A stretch of DNA of 64,000 nucleotides from Mallotus nudiflorus (Eukaryota > Streptophyta > Magnoliopsida > Malpighiales > Euphorbiaceae), in NCBI GenBank assembly GCA_947683625.1, contig CANTUR010000383.1:3444501-3508500 (forward strand), given 5' to 3'. Under the pieces are notes generated by a model that made no database searches, was not told the DNA's origin, and was given only the letters and a program-made list of their open reading frames with translations. Positions within the stretch are counted from its first letter, which is position 1. Every line of letters starts with the position of its first letter. A program made the position numbers and the translations under genes. Positions 1-11,777 of this stretch are shown in pieces.

Positions 1-1026
1 CCTTATCTTGATAGAAGCTAAATTAGTTGGCACATCCGAGGAATATTTGGTGGGTTAGAGCACCTCAAAAATTGACTTGTAAGGAAACAAAAAAATCTTA
101 CTATATATTATATTTATACACACGTTCAACTATTGAAATTTTTTTACCAATATAATGCGGTTGAAAAAAATGAAATTTAAATCCAAATTTCTAATTGTGA
201 TTGAGAATCATTTGGCCATTAAATCAGCATTCACGGGACAATAAGATTTCAATTTGGTTCATTTTCTACATATATAAGTTTTTCTTTCTTCTAATTACTT
301 AAGCTTAATATCAAAAGACCCAATAAGCAAATTGTAGGGGATGATAGTGTTGCTTACATATCAAGCAATTAGCCTTCTCCCCCTTTCAATTATGTGCTTC
401 CTTTTTAGTCTACCAATTGAAATGATATTATAAATTTAAGATTATAGGTTCTAAAAAAGGTAAATGAGTTTGGAAGAGATTATCAAAGGTTTCGGGTTCA
501 ATCTTTAATTATACAGTTATTTTAAAAAAAAAATTACAATTAGAATAGAAAAATTATAACCGACTCTGCATTTGAAATAGACAATGTCAAACATGCAGAA
601 AAGTTATAGAGAAATAAATAAATTTATTACAATTTAAGACTTTTTTCTCCCTCATCCACAAAAAATTCAAACAGGTAGAAGTTTCCTCATTCTAGAATTT
701 TGTTTAATATTACATTAATCCACCTCCAACAACAAAAAATCACTTTCTCCCTAATCTTAGTCATAACTAAATTATTTTTTGCAAAAATTATCAATTTTTA
801 ATTACTCCCAATTTTAGCATTTTTAATACTTTTTTTACGTTTTATAAAAACAATACCCTTCTATTTTAAAATTATAAATTTAAATGCAATTAATATTATT
901 AAATATAATTTGAATTAAATTATAAAAATAGTAAAAATTATTATTAATTTAACGCAAAACAAAAAATTATATATAATTTTACATAGCGTAAAAACTGCGA
1001 AAAACCCAAGTCAAGGCTGAACAAGG
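1..1026. other. Upstream intergenic DNA
   Basis: AT-rich non-coding sequence with no convincing exon on either strand. It should contain the promoter of the RING E3 ligase gene that follows. A short TATA-like stretch lies near 966-978, but AT-richness makes any TATA call here weak. Confidence 0.5.
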
Positions 1027-1086
1027 ATGGGAATAGTTGTGGTATTTCTTCAAGAACACTCAAAACTACTCTTCAACGCCTCGTGA
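1027..1086 (+). CDS. Candidate upstream ORF (19 codons) in the leader of the E3 ligase gene
   Basis: An ATG at 1027 opens a 19-codon frame that closes with TGA at 1084-1086, 84 bases before the main start at 1171. It reads MGIVVVFLQEHSKLLFNAS. It matters only if transcription starts upstream of 1027, which the sequence cannot show. If it does, the uORF could reduce initiation at the main ATG. No conserved uORF family is recognised. Confidence 0.25.
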   Translation: MGIVVVFLQEHSKLLFNAS

Positions 1087-1170
1087 AGAACACGCTCAAA
1101 TCCCCCAGTCACCCAGAACAAAAAAAGACTCAATCTTTTCTTCTTCTTCTTTCAATTTTCTGTAAAAACA

Positions 1171-3976
1171 ATGGGAATTTCATTTAGCAGCAGTAATCGA
1201 AGAAGAAACAACACCAGCCACCCTTATTACCATCACCGCCCTCCACCTCCACCTTATTATTACACTGCAGAACCACCCGTTGCCCTCCCTCCTCCGCCAC
1301 CGCCACCGCCACCACATCAGAATTACTTGCCTCCGCCAACAACAGCAGCAACACAGCCACCTTACAATCCTTATTCTACACATCCAGTTCATTCTTACTA
1401 CAATTCTCATCATCCTTACCATTCCTGCAATTACGCCAACAGATTCAATTACCAGCCTTTTTATTATTCTAATCAGGCTAATGGGTGGGCTGCTATTAGG
1501 CCTAACGTGGGCGGTCCTTCTCAGCAAATTGAGCCTGCTCCTTATATTGAACATCAGAATGCTAAAAAGGTCAGAAATGATGTTAATGTGCACAAAGATA
1601 CTTTAAGGGTGCAAATTGATGACGAGAATCCTGATAATTATCTGGTTTCTTTCGTATTTGATGCTTTGTTTGATGGGAGGTTAGTACTGATTTTGCTTTG
1701 TTGGTATTTGTTATAGTTGGATTGTTGGATTGAGTTTTATGAGTTGTGTGCGCAAGATTTCATTTGTGGGCATTGATTTATTAGTTATTCGTATGATGAT
1801 TCTTCATTTGGGTACTACTGATTGTATGCTAAATTGATTTATCAGTAAGGCAGAGCAATTGAAGTAACGATCTTTAATTTTTTTTTATTTATATACTCCA
1901 ATAAGTGAAATGAACCTGGCAAGCCTAAACAGAGTTGGAATGAAAGAATTGATTATCATTATGAAAGACAAACATTTGCCCAAATGTTACCAAATTCTTG
2001 ATTTGGGACGTTGAGTGAGAGTATGGGTTTCATTATCGTTTCATGGTTGTATTGATAATTGAAGCCAGAACAATAGAAGGGTGTTAAGCAAAAAAGTTGA
2101 TTGAAGCCACATAAATAATTAGGGAACAGTCTATTAGAAGTATTCACTGTGACCCTAATACCTCTTGTATCCATCTGCCTAGCTTGCATTTATTTCTATG
2201 ATGCATTAAGATCATGAACTGCAGTTCTTTATTGGCTGAAAGCCTTGATTTTTTTCCCTAATTCCGAAAATCAGGCTACTAATGGTGAATAACCAGTTTA
2301 AAGCTGAATGAGACTAGTGAGGTTATATAGATAATGCTGTTAAGCTAAAACCATGATTGAAACATAAAACTTCTTTCTAATTCACACCAATTATACAGAC
2401 TCAATGCTTAGGCCAAGACTACTAGCATGCTATTAAAATACAATACTGAAGATGTAGTTGAGAAAATTAAATGGTTATACATGAACCATGATGAAGAGGC
2501 ACATAATGTCTTGATTCCCAATATATTGGATTTTAGCAACAAAATGGCCCTTTGATTTTATCTCTGTTATTTTCATTTTAGACTGTACTAAGATGGGATA
2601 AAAATTTTCCATGGATGTCATTTAGTCCTCAGAATCAATGGAAATTTTGTTTTTTTTGGTCTCGTTTGGCATATAAATATTTGTGAGGAATAATAGATTA
2701 AGCATGTGTTCTTTTTGGCATTAACTTATGAATCGAAAAAATTTGGTCTAGAGATTCTCTCTTTTCTGTCTATAATATTTACCTATAGTGGGAGCTTGCT
2801 ATTTGGAAGATGTTCTCATTATATGTGTTTGTATGTATATATATATGCTAAGTAACAAAAAGCTGCATGCTATTTGGTTATCTTGCCCTGATATCAATTA
2901 TTTCCCCTTTTGTAACAGCATTACAATTTTATATTTTGCCAAGGAAGAGGGCAATTGTAGGTTTGTTCCTGTATTTCCTGAAGCCCACATGCCTGTGAGA
3001 ATACCCTTCCAGAAAGGCCTTGGCCAGAAATTTTGTCAGCCTTCAGGAACAGGCATCGATTTGGGTTTCTTTGAGTTGGATGATCTCTCAAAACCATCTC
3101 CTGGGGAAGATGTTTTTCCACTTGTAATAGTTGCTGAAACATGCTTGACAGCTAATTCAACAAATGAACATATTGATGATTCTGGGTCAAACACAACCGG
3201 CCACATGCAGATTACTCAAGCAGTCCTTGAGAAGAAGAACAATGAGCCTTTCCAAGTGAGAGTAATAAAGCAAATTTTGTGGATTGATGGAGTTCGATAT
3301 GAGCTGCGGGAGCTATTTGGAATAGGAAGCTCAGCAGCTGAAGGCTTCAATGACACTGACCCTGGGAAAGAATGTGTGATTTGCATGACAGAACCTAAGG
3401 ATACTGCTGTGTTACCTTGCCGACATATGGTGAGTTTCCACCTATTTTTCTTACAGTTTCCACCTATTTTTCTTACTGTATTAATAGATGATAATCATTG
3501 AACATATGGTGCTTCTCTGCTGACTGTATGATGTTAAGATACACGGTTAAAATTGATTCCATGCATATTCGAACAGTTTTTCTTTCTAGGGAAAGAATGT
3601 TACTGAGAATTAAGAAGTGTATAAATATAATAGACCAGAAGAGTGATCTACCTGCGGCTTGCCATGTTGGGTATTGATTTTCCTTAAGTTTTGTTTTAAA
3701 CTTGATTCTTGAGAGGGAAAATTTTTGCTTCTAAGTATAAAACATTAATTGGGAGCAAGTTTTTTTGCTTGTGACATAAGTTCATAGTAATTTCCCTTCT
3801 GTCCCTTTGCTTGTACTGTTATATTGCTCTATTCTCAAGTCTGTTATGCTGTATCTTTGCAGTGTATGTGCAGCGACTGTGCAAAGGAATTGAGGCTTCA
3901 ATCAAATAAGTGCCCTATATGTCGACAACCAATAGAAGAGCTTATAGAAATCAAGATAAATAATGGTGATCAATGA
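1171..3976 (+). CDS. LUL4: RING-type E3 ubiquitin ligase of the LOG2/LUL family (LUL4-like), 3 exons, 377 aa
   Basis: Reconstructed exons are 1171-1679, 2919-3429 and 3863-3976. All introns are GT-AG and the phases close, giving 377 residues, close to the roughly 360-390 of the family. The N-terminus starts MGISFSS, with Gly2 and Ser6 fitting an N-myristoylation signal, which is known for LOG2. Residues 10 to about 115 are rich in Pro, His, Tyr and Asn. A conserved middle domain (about 135-310, the domain-associated-with-RING2 type) precedes a C-terminal C3HC4 RING with ligands C322, C325, C337, H339, C343, C346, C357 and C360. The exon 2/3 junction falls inside the RING after CRHM. Family members ubiquitinate membrane-associated partners; LOG2 acts with GDU1 in amino-acid export. 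Substrate and membrane location here are inferred. The LUL4 assignment rests on family resemblance plus the gene order in this window. Confidence 0.93.
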
Positions 3977-6900
3977 AAGATTCTTTCTTTTACTCCTATT
4001 TGGATCTATGGTAAAATTGTCAACTCTTCTGTTTTAGTGTATCTTTTTTCCTCTGTATGTCAATGTGGATTGTTTTGTATATTTTTGCATCTCTATCAGT
4101 TTTGCAACTTTATTGTGGCTTTGTACAAAGATAACTGTGTAGATTTAATCCTCCGGGTACAATATTTATAAAGATCATCAAATATTAGCAGAGTCTTTGG
4201 CTATGTTTATTGCCTTCTTGTTTTTGGCTAAAAAAATTTAGTTTTGGCAAGAAAGTTATTTTGATTTTCCATAGCTTGCATCTCTTTTACTGGCTCTCTT
4301 CTTGTTGAAAAGCATTATTAATGAGGTTGAGAAATCTTATTTTTTCCACCTCATTGTAAAATCATGTTCCAAATTTCCAAGGAATCGAAGTGTCCATTTT
4401 AAGTATGGGATTTTGCCTCTCGCTTTAACTTCTTTGATTTGGGTTCCATAACCTAAATCTTTCATCATTGAATTCAGTTTCTGTTTTTACTTTTGTATAT
4501 ACATCATGCATTTTCTTTGATGAGTAAGGAAGGACATGAAAATTCAAAAGAGAATTTGCAAAACATCAGGACTGGGGGAAACCTGCTAAGCCTACAAGAG
4601 CAGAGCCCTTTTCTTTTAGCATAACGACCAAAAAAAAGAGAGTATGAGTGGGAATTTTTGTCATCGAAGTTAGCATTAAAGGGGACAAACTGAGAATCTA
4701 CTAAGTTTTATTGTACCTTTAGTGGATGTTACCTTTTGAATGGATGAGGATATAAAAGTTTTTCAATGGTACGCATCATATTCTTTGTTGGTGAAGGATG
4801 CAGAGTTAATTCGTCTTTAATTGCACAATTATGTATGCATTTCTTTATCAACTTTGCTTTGTTGAGCATGTTAGACTGGAATTATCTTTTGTGTAGTTTT
4901 AGAGCTCATGACTTTGTTTTTTTTTTTTTTTTGAAAATTACTGTTCATAACCTTGTTGATCATTGTTTCCTATATTCAACTGTGGACAAGGTCCTGAATG
5001 ACAGCAGAGAAACAGTAAAATTCAGTTGTTGAAGGCAGATGTTAATTGCTCTTCCTTGGCTCTGCCATCTCCGTCCAAACCCTTTCATTTTGATGTAGGT
5101 AGAATAGGATGAGAACTAGGTATTGCAATGGCACATTGGGAAGCAATATCTGTGACAGAACATATACATAATGCTAGAGCTGCACCAAAAGGGTATGTGG
5201 AGGAACTCCTCATAGGCAAATCCTCATTAAGAAGAACCCAACCCAAAAGGTGAAAAGGAAAATAATGAGGTAGACCCTAGAACAAGCCAATCTTTTATTA
5301 TATTTCTTCTGTAGTATGCTATGGACACTTTTTGAAATTGGAATAAATTGTTTGGTCTTTTTCTTATTAGTTAGGCTTCAATTGAGTTTGAATTTACAGT
5401 AAGAGTTGAAGAGCCATAGCCCATAGAGCATCATCATCTCTGGCTTCTTGTATAAGAGTATATGAAGGAGAAAACAAAATTGAGAGAAACCATTAAAGGG
5501 CTTTCCCTATTAGTCAAAACCTCTCAGTATCTATGCCTCTATTAATACTTTCCCATGCAAACTAAAAAACCAATAGGCACCATGTGATGAAACCATCTAA
5601 ACTACACCCCCACCCCCCACTCCTAAACATATGGCCTCTCCCTACCTATCTCCAAAAATTTGCATCTTCTCTTGCCCACTTTCGTGCATTGATCACCGTC
5701 TACACGCACCATGTGGATGCTCGTGATGCCTTGAACATATATAGCAATGTCTGTACACACTTGCTCGGTGTTTCATGTTAGCAACTAAACCCAGAAAAGG
5801 GTTATCACCTCTTCAATTTTCAACCATCACTGTTTATTTATTAGAACCAATACTAATAAAACCGGGTATTATAATTCTGCGGTTAGCACGTTATGTGTGT
5901 TAATAATTGACTAACTGCTACTAATCTTTTTGACTTGGAATTGTAATCAAGACAAAGCAAGTGCGTGTCTTTTAGCTTGAATACAGAGGCATGAAAGGCA
6001 ATTGGTTTAGGTAAATTGTCACCATTGGAGTGCCCTTTTACAGGTAAAGCAACTCCCATGAGAGGAAAGTAAAACATAAGGGAGTTTTAACACGGTTTAG
6101 GCTTTTAGGAAAGACATGAATAATCTTGCGTAAGTAACAAGGCTTCGCATTTTGAAGAAAACATAGCCCTACAAACATGATTTTTATGGTTATCTTTTGG
6201 CAAATTCTCCAGTTGCTTTCTTCACCTAATTGTTCCTAAAGTAAAAAAAATAAAAGATATAACTAATCCAAAGGCCCTTCTTTTAGTTACATCCATAACC
6301 CCATCTTTTCCTTATTCCTTGCAAAAGGTTCCTCCATGTTTTCACATGCAAAGACCAAATTATTGGCTAACATCTTCTTGGTTTTTTTTTTTCTTTTTAA
6401 TAGAAAATTCAGATAATATAAAAACTGCACAACATAAAATAGTTCTCATCTCTTAAATACGGTAAAAAATTAATCTTTCTCTTTCAAATTATATAAGATC
6501 TTATATTCAGAAAATCTTACTTTTTTTTTTTTAACAACCAAAATCATACATTTTGTGATACCTTTAAAAGAATGCAATAAACTACTCCCTGATGAGATAT
6601 CTTTCTTAATTTTTAGACTATATAATACCATACTTTTCAATCATAATATTGCAAAATTTTCCTTATCTTTCCCTTTTTTGGGTTGACCCAACTTCCAGCT
6701 GTGTTATGGCAACAATAGGAAGATGACCAAAGAGAGAATTAGGGTTAGTTTTCCAAAATCAACAAGTTCCGCTTTAAGTGTGATTATTTGATTCCTTTAC
6801 ACAGAGGTTAATGTATTGAAAGCCCTTTTTTTTTTTCAAATTGGGTAAATGAAAGTGAAAATAAAGATATTAATGGCCTAATTGCTGCAAGCATCGGCCA

Positions 6901-7125
6901 GAAAAAGTTTCCAATAAGGGCCGAAAACAATGACCGGAGACTCACTCCCTACCATAAAGGACATGAATTGAAAGAAGTGCAAATGCAACAACACACCCCA
7001 CCTTTTTTTACATGAATGAAATTTACAGTTCAGAACAGAAGCATAAAATTACAATGAAAGCACATAATTTCATAATATATGCAATAAAAATTCAAGAATA
7101 TTAGAAGCATTTAGTTTTATTTTTT
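3977..7125. other. 3' UTR and intergenic DNA
   Basis: The first 150-200 bases after the stop at 3976 are T-rich and probably form the 3' UTR of the E3 ligase, with poly(A)-like AATATTTATAAA near 4160. The rest is AT-rich and non-coding. The short open frames here, for example 4766-5032 and 5584-5781, have no recognisable domain or splice context. Confidence 0.5.
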
Positions 7126-7263
7126 AACTCGTCACAATTAGTCATATATTATTTGTTTTTTTTTTTTACCCACACGATATGAACATTACGAATTTTCTGC
7201 CTGAACCGAACCCTTTCCACAGGTGAGATTGTAACTGTGGTTAAGAAAAACTCGTCACAATTA
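7126..7263 (-). mobile_element. Short SINE-like retroposon with a 15-bp target-site duplication
   Basis: A perfect 15-bp direct repeat, AACTCGTCACAATTA, lies at 7126-7140 and 7249-7263 and brackets a 108-bp segment (7141-7248). Read on the minus strand, the segment ends in a run of A followed by a short AT-rich tail next to the repeat. It also contains GGGTTCGGTTCA, which resembles a pol III B box (GGTTCGANNCC). A long duplication with a poly(A)-like tail is the signature of LINE-driven retroposition. No clear A box is visible, so the copy may be 5'-truncated. Being a SINE is inference; the duplication is seen directly. Confidence 0.6.
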
Positions 7264-9690
7264 TATAATACATATTCTTATGTAATTAAGAAAAAAATAT
7301 AATATGTTTTTTTTTTTTAGCTAAGAACCATTTACAATACAATAAAATTGGCAATTAAATGATTTGACAATTGTGGATTTAGGACAAATAATACTCGTCT
7401 TCTAGTCCGTTCAGATTGATTTTTTTTTTTGGATAATATTTGATATATAGTCATGTGATATTTCTTTTTTTATCAAAGTCATGTGATAATTCTGAATCAA
7501 TTATTAGACACATGACATATATAAACTTTAGGAGATAAAAATAAATTGAATTTATTTGTTCTTGGCACCCATTGCATCAAACCGCAATTTTTAGTTTTAT
7601 CTAAATGTCAAATCTCTTTTTTTAAAAAAAATTAAAAATACTCAATTTTATTCTCATACAAAAATAAACTTCTTCAATTATTTATTTTGAAAATATAAAA
7701 AAATGGATAATAATTTCATGAAGTAATGTTTACCAACAATAATTTGTTACATATACAAATAATTGGATAAAATAAAGTTGTATATTTAGAACCAATTACT
7801 AAAATTGCTAATTGTGTATTGATAGGGAATTGTTATAGTTTAAATGATATTCTAAATTTGAATAACCATATTAAATTAATTATTAATTTTTTTTATTATT
7901 TTTATAATTTTATTCCGGTTGAATTAGATATTCTTAATTTAATAAATTTTGAATATTAATATTCGGATTAAAAAATAAAATAAATTTATATTTTTTATAT
8001 ATTTAGTGGTCAAATTAATTTATAAAGGATTTATTTAGATAAAAAAAATTTATTAAATAGCATATAAGTAAATTTAAATTACAGTTGTAAAAGAAAAGAA
8101 CGAAGTGAAAGCGCGTGAAGAATAGTAATATTTTCACAGGAATAACAGTAGTAGCTATAATGAATGTGGGCTACTACTAGGTACAGAAGAAACAACCCAA
8201 AACAAAAAGTAGCTGCAATGTACAAAAAGTTTAAAAAGGGGGGTAAATTGGTAATTTAGGAAGACAGGTCCACAAGTGCTAAAACTGGCAATGGCCCAAA
8301 ATGGGTAGCAAGTGGTGCGTACTACTACACTTATTATTCTACTAATCAAATTCATTGATTTAGAAGAAGCTTACTAACCCACATAAGGTCCTATTATTTA
8401 ATGTACAGATCCAATTTTTTGAGAGAAAATCTGACATCTGATCATTCACAATCTCATTATTCAAACCAAATTTAAAAATAAAATCTTCCTCAATTACTTT
8501 TAATTAATCCCCGTTCATAATTAGATTTTGTTTTACATTTATTCACATTGTCATTATGTTAATTATTGTTTTATATAATGTCAAATTTGAATACCTGTCG
8601 AAAAATTAAAGTATATACAATCTGAAACTTAAGTACAAAAGAAAAAAAAAAGTATATATACTTAAAATAATAGCATAATGACCTCCAATTAATACTTAAT
8701 TTAAAGATAAAGATATAACTAATTAAAAATGGCGTTATTATCAAATTTCATAAAAAAAATTTACTTTTTTAAAAGTAAATATAAATTTAAGTAGTTATTT
8801 ACCATTATTAAATAATGGTAATATAAATTTAAGTAGTTATTTACCATTATAAAAAAAATTTACTTTTTTAAAAGTAAATATAAATTTAAGTAGTTATTTA
8901 CCATTATTAAATAATTTTTTTATTTAAAAAATGATTCAAAATTATAAAATTTATCAATTTTTGGTTCATTTAACCTTTTTGGTAATAAAAATAAATAAGA
9001 AAGTTATAGATTTATGGTATAAAGACTATTTACAAATACCTAAAAAGTTAATTCCTATATATGCATAATGTATATCCATAGAAAAGCTTTTATTTCTAAT
9101 TATCTGCCATGGTTAAAAGCAAGCAAGAAGAAGCCAAGCCATATAGAAAGAGGCAAGGCTAAAGCCTAAAGCCAAGCCAAAAAAGAAAAATAGTTGACAA
9201 AAAAAAAAATGAATAAACAAATAAATAAAATGCGTTTAATATCTTGAATTGAAGAGAAGAAATAGAAATGAAGTGTAAAGTTACCAAAAAATCTAAATTT
9301 GGGTTAGCAAAATTATACCAATAAATAAAGGCCCTATAGAAAGAGTGATATACCAGTCCCATCTTTTTATTTTGCTTCTTCAGTTCTTCTTCTTCTTTAG
9401 AGTACCCACAGCCAAACCCTCTCTGTTTTCTTTTCTTCTCTTTTTCTCTTCTCTCACCCTGAAACAGGGGAAGCAGAGTCCCAGAGAAAAAAATTAATAA
9501 AATGTATACCAACAAGTGGTGAATCTATCTCTCTCTTTTTCTCAAGGTTTGAGTCTTGTTCTTGTTCTTGTCTTTTAACTTTCTTTCTGTGCTCTGAAAC
9601 TGAGACAGCATCTGTTTTCTCTTGTGTTTCTTTACCAAAAAACCAAAAGCAAGAACAGAGAATAGCCCCATTGTGGTTTTCTTTGTAAAC
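7264..9690. other. AT-rich intergenic DNA upstream of the HIPP gene
   Basis: Mostly homopolymer-rich A/T sequence with no exon. It includes the local duplication at 8751-8907, annotated separately. The last 400 bases become pyrimidine-rich and should hold the HIPP promoter. Confidence 0.5.
8751..8907 (+). repeat. Local direct and inverted repeat cluster
   Basis: A 28-bp block starting ATAAATTTAAGTAG occurs three times (8781-8808, 8823-8850, 8880-8907). A palindromic block ATTTAC...GTAAAT occurs twice (about 8751-8780 and 8849-8879), and a 19-bp inverted repeat ACCATTATT-A-AATAATGGT links the first two copies. The order is A-B-x-B-A-B. This fits replication slippage on hairpins rather than a classical transposon. 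Confidence 0.8.
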
Positions 9691-9694
9691 TATA

Positions 9695-9702
9695 TATAAA
9701 TA
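9695..9702 (+). promoter_or_regulatory. Candidate TATA box of the HIPP gene
   Basis: TATAAATA lies 142 bases before the HIPP start codon, after a long CT-rich stretch. A start site about 30 bases downstream would give a 5' UTR of roughly 110-120 bases. The surroundings are AT-rich, so the match alone is weak. Confidence 0.35.
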
Positions 9703-9843
9703 TTTATTTTCTTTCTCGGTTTTTTAGCAGCCTTTTGTTTCTTCAGATCTATTACCTATACTGCACCCTGTTCTTTTTTTTTTTTCCTCCTCTGCTGTTT
9801 CTATTATTGGAATCTTGCGTTTGTTTCATTTGAGTGGGAAGAT

Positions 9844-11777
9844 ATGAGTAAAGAAGAGTTCTTGAAGATCCAGGTACTTTTTTCCTCTCGCTCATTTCAT
9901 ATGTTTATCTGTTCTTTAATTTTCTTCAATTGCTCTGTTCACTTTAAACTCAAAAGATTTGAATTTTCTTTCTTATCCGTGGCAATTTTTTTTTTTTGCA
10001 CATAATTAATAACCTGTCTCATTAGTCATTGCCCTGTTTTTGTTCTTTGGGTTGCTTGTGCATGCAGACTTGTGTTCTAAAAGTGAACATACACTGTGAT
10101 GGATGTAAACAGAAAGTGAAAAAAATCCTGCAGAAAATTGATGGTATCTCTCATGACCTCATTTTTATTTCAACGAATATATACATATATATGATGGTAT
10201 ATTTCATATCTGTACAGGAAATTTGCGTTCTTTTTCTTTTTTGGTGCCTGAACTCTTTTTTTATCACTTGAATCTGTTTAGTTGATTTTCTTGGTAATCT
10301 TTGAACAGGGGTTTTCACTACCAGCATAGATTCAGAACAAGGGAAGGTAACAGTTTCAGGTAATGTAGACCCCGCAGTCCTCATAAAGAAGCTTGCAAAG
10401 TCAGGCAAACATGCTGAGCTATGGGGAGCTCAAAAAGCTAACAACAACCAGAACCATATGGCCAATCAGTTCAAAAACATGCAAATTGATAATGGCAAAG
10501 GTGGCAACAACAAAGGCCAAAAGGGTAACAACAACAACAACACCCAGCCTAAAGCTGGCCAGCCAAACCAGAACCAACAGCAGCAATTGCAACAGATGCA
10601 GCAGTTGCTGCAACATCAACAGCATATTAAAGCTATGCAAGATCTGAATAATAAGATGGGTCAATTTAAAGACATGAAAATGCCTCCTAATAACCACCAC
10701 CAGAATCAGAACCAAAAGGCTGTGAAGTTTGCTGATGATGATATCAGCGATGATGATTTGGATTATGATGATTTTGACGACGATGAGTTAGATGATGATG
10801 AATTTGATGATGAGTTGGATGATCCTCACCATCCGCTTAATAAGATGAAATCCATGATGCCTAATGGTCACATGATGATGAATGGCATGCATCCCCAACT
10901 CATAAATGCCCAGAAGGGTGCTCCAAATGGTGCTGCTGTTAATGGCAAGAAGCCTGCAGGTGGCGGTAATGGTAATGGAGCTGTCCCTGTTCAAATAAAT
11001 ATGGGTGGTGCAAATGGGAATGGAGGCAAAAAAGGTGGTGGTGGAGGTGGTGGTGGTGGTGGTAATAATGGAGGAAATCAAAACCAAGGCGGAAAAAATG
11101 GTGGTGGAAAACCACAAGATGGCAAAAATGGTAACAATGGAGGGGGTGGTAATAACAAGAACGGTAACAATGGTGGTGGTGGTGGAAATGGAAATAACGT
11201 GCAGATGAATGGGGGTAAAAAGGGAAATAACGGTGGTGGTGGAGGTGGAGGTGGAGGTGGAGCTGCTGCTGGTGCTGCTGCTGCTGTAAATGATGCACTT
11301 AGGAACATGGGTGGACCCCATGGTCCCATGGGTCAAATGGGCAGCCTAAACATGCCCATGGGTCAAATGGGCAACATTCCCATGGGTCAAATGGGCAACA
11401 TTCCTATGGGCCAAATGGGCAATATCCCTGCAGTTCAAGGCCTACCAGCATCTGCCGCCATGGGGGGCGGCGCTCCAGGCGCAGGCGCAGGCGGCGGGGG
11501 CGGGGGCGGATACTTTCAAGGAGCCGGACCGGATCTGATGCCCGGTAACCCATACCACCAGCAGCAGCAACAACAACAGTACTTGCAAGCAATAATGAAT
11601 CAGCAAAGAGCAATGGGTAACGAGAGGTTTCAACCCATGATGTATGCAAGGCCCCCACCAGCAGTCAATTACATGCCTCCATACCCGTACCCGTACCCGC
11701 CACCACCACATGCAGGTTCTGATCCATATACCAACTTCTTCAGTGATGAGAACACCTCAAGTTGCAATGTGATGTGA
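9844..11777 (+). CDS. Heavy-metal-associated isoprenylated plant protein (HIPP32/33/34-type), 3 exons, 524 aa
   Basis: Exons are 9844-9873, 10068-10143 and 10309-11777, all GT-AG, giving 524 residues. The N-terminus MSKEEFLKIQ leads into a single HMA fold (about residues 11-74) with the metal-ligand motif C20-x2-C23 in the context HCDGC. The rest is low complexity: Gln/Asn-rich, then an acidic block of almost only Asp with a few Glu (about 178-207), then a long Gly/Asn-rich tract (about 256-355). Four MGQMG repeats and a Pro/Tyr-rich tail follow. The protein ends CNVM, a CaaX box predicting farnesylation. The family binds heavy-metal ions and anchors to membranes through the lipid. By position it matches Arabidopsis At3g06130 (HIPP32, from memory). 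The exact metal and partner cannot be read from the sequence. Confidence 0.93.
11325..11430 (+). repeat. In-frame 24-bp minisatellite inside the HIPP gene
   Basis: Roughly four copies of a 24-bp unit encode an 8-residue repeat of the type PMGQMGNI. The last copies are nearly identical at the nucleotide level, so repeat number is likely to vary between alleles without breaking the frame. Confidence 0.85.

Noticed and set aside
470..530. B-box-like GGTTTCGGGTTCAATC followed by an A-run, possibly a SINE
   Set aside because: No convincing target-site duplication or A box could be found, so it was not annotated.
1180..1593. Minus-strand and +2 open frames overlapping exon 1 of the E3 ligase
   Set aside because: They are shadows of the Pro/His-rich coding exon. 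They lack domains, and the plus-strand frame splices perfectly into a known family.
10788..11711. Several long minus-strand open frames opposite the HIPP exon
   Set aside because: They mirror the Gly/Asn/Gln repeats (GGT becomes ACC, and so on) and have no independent features.
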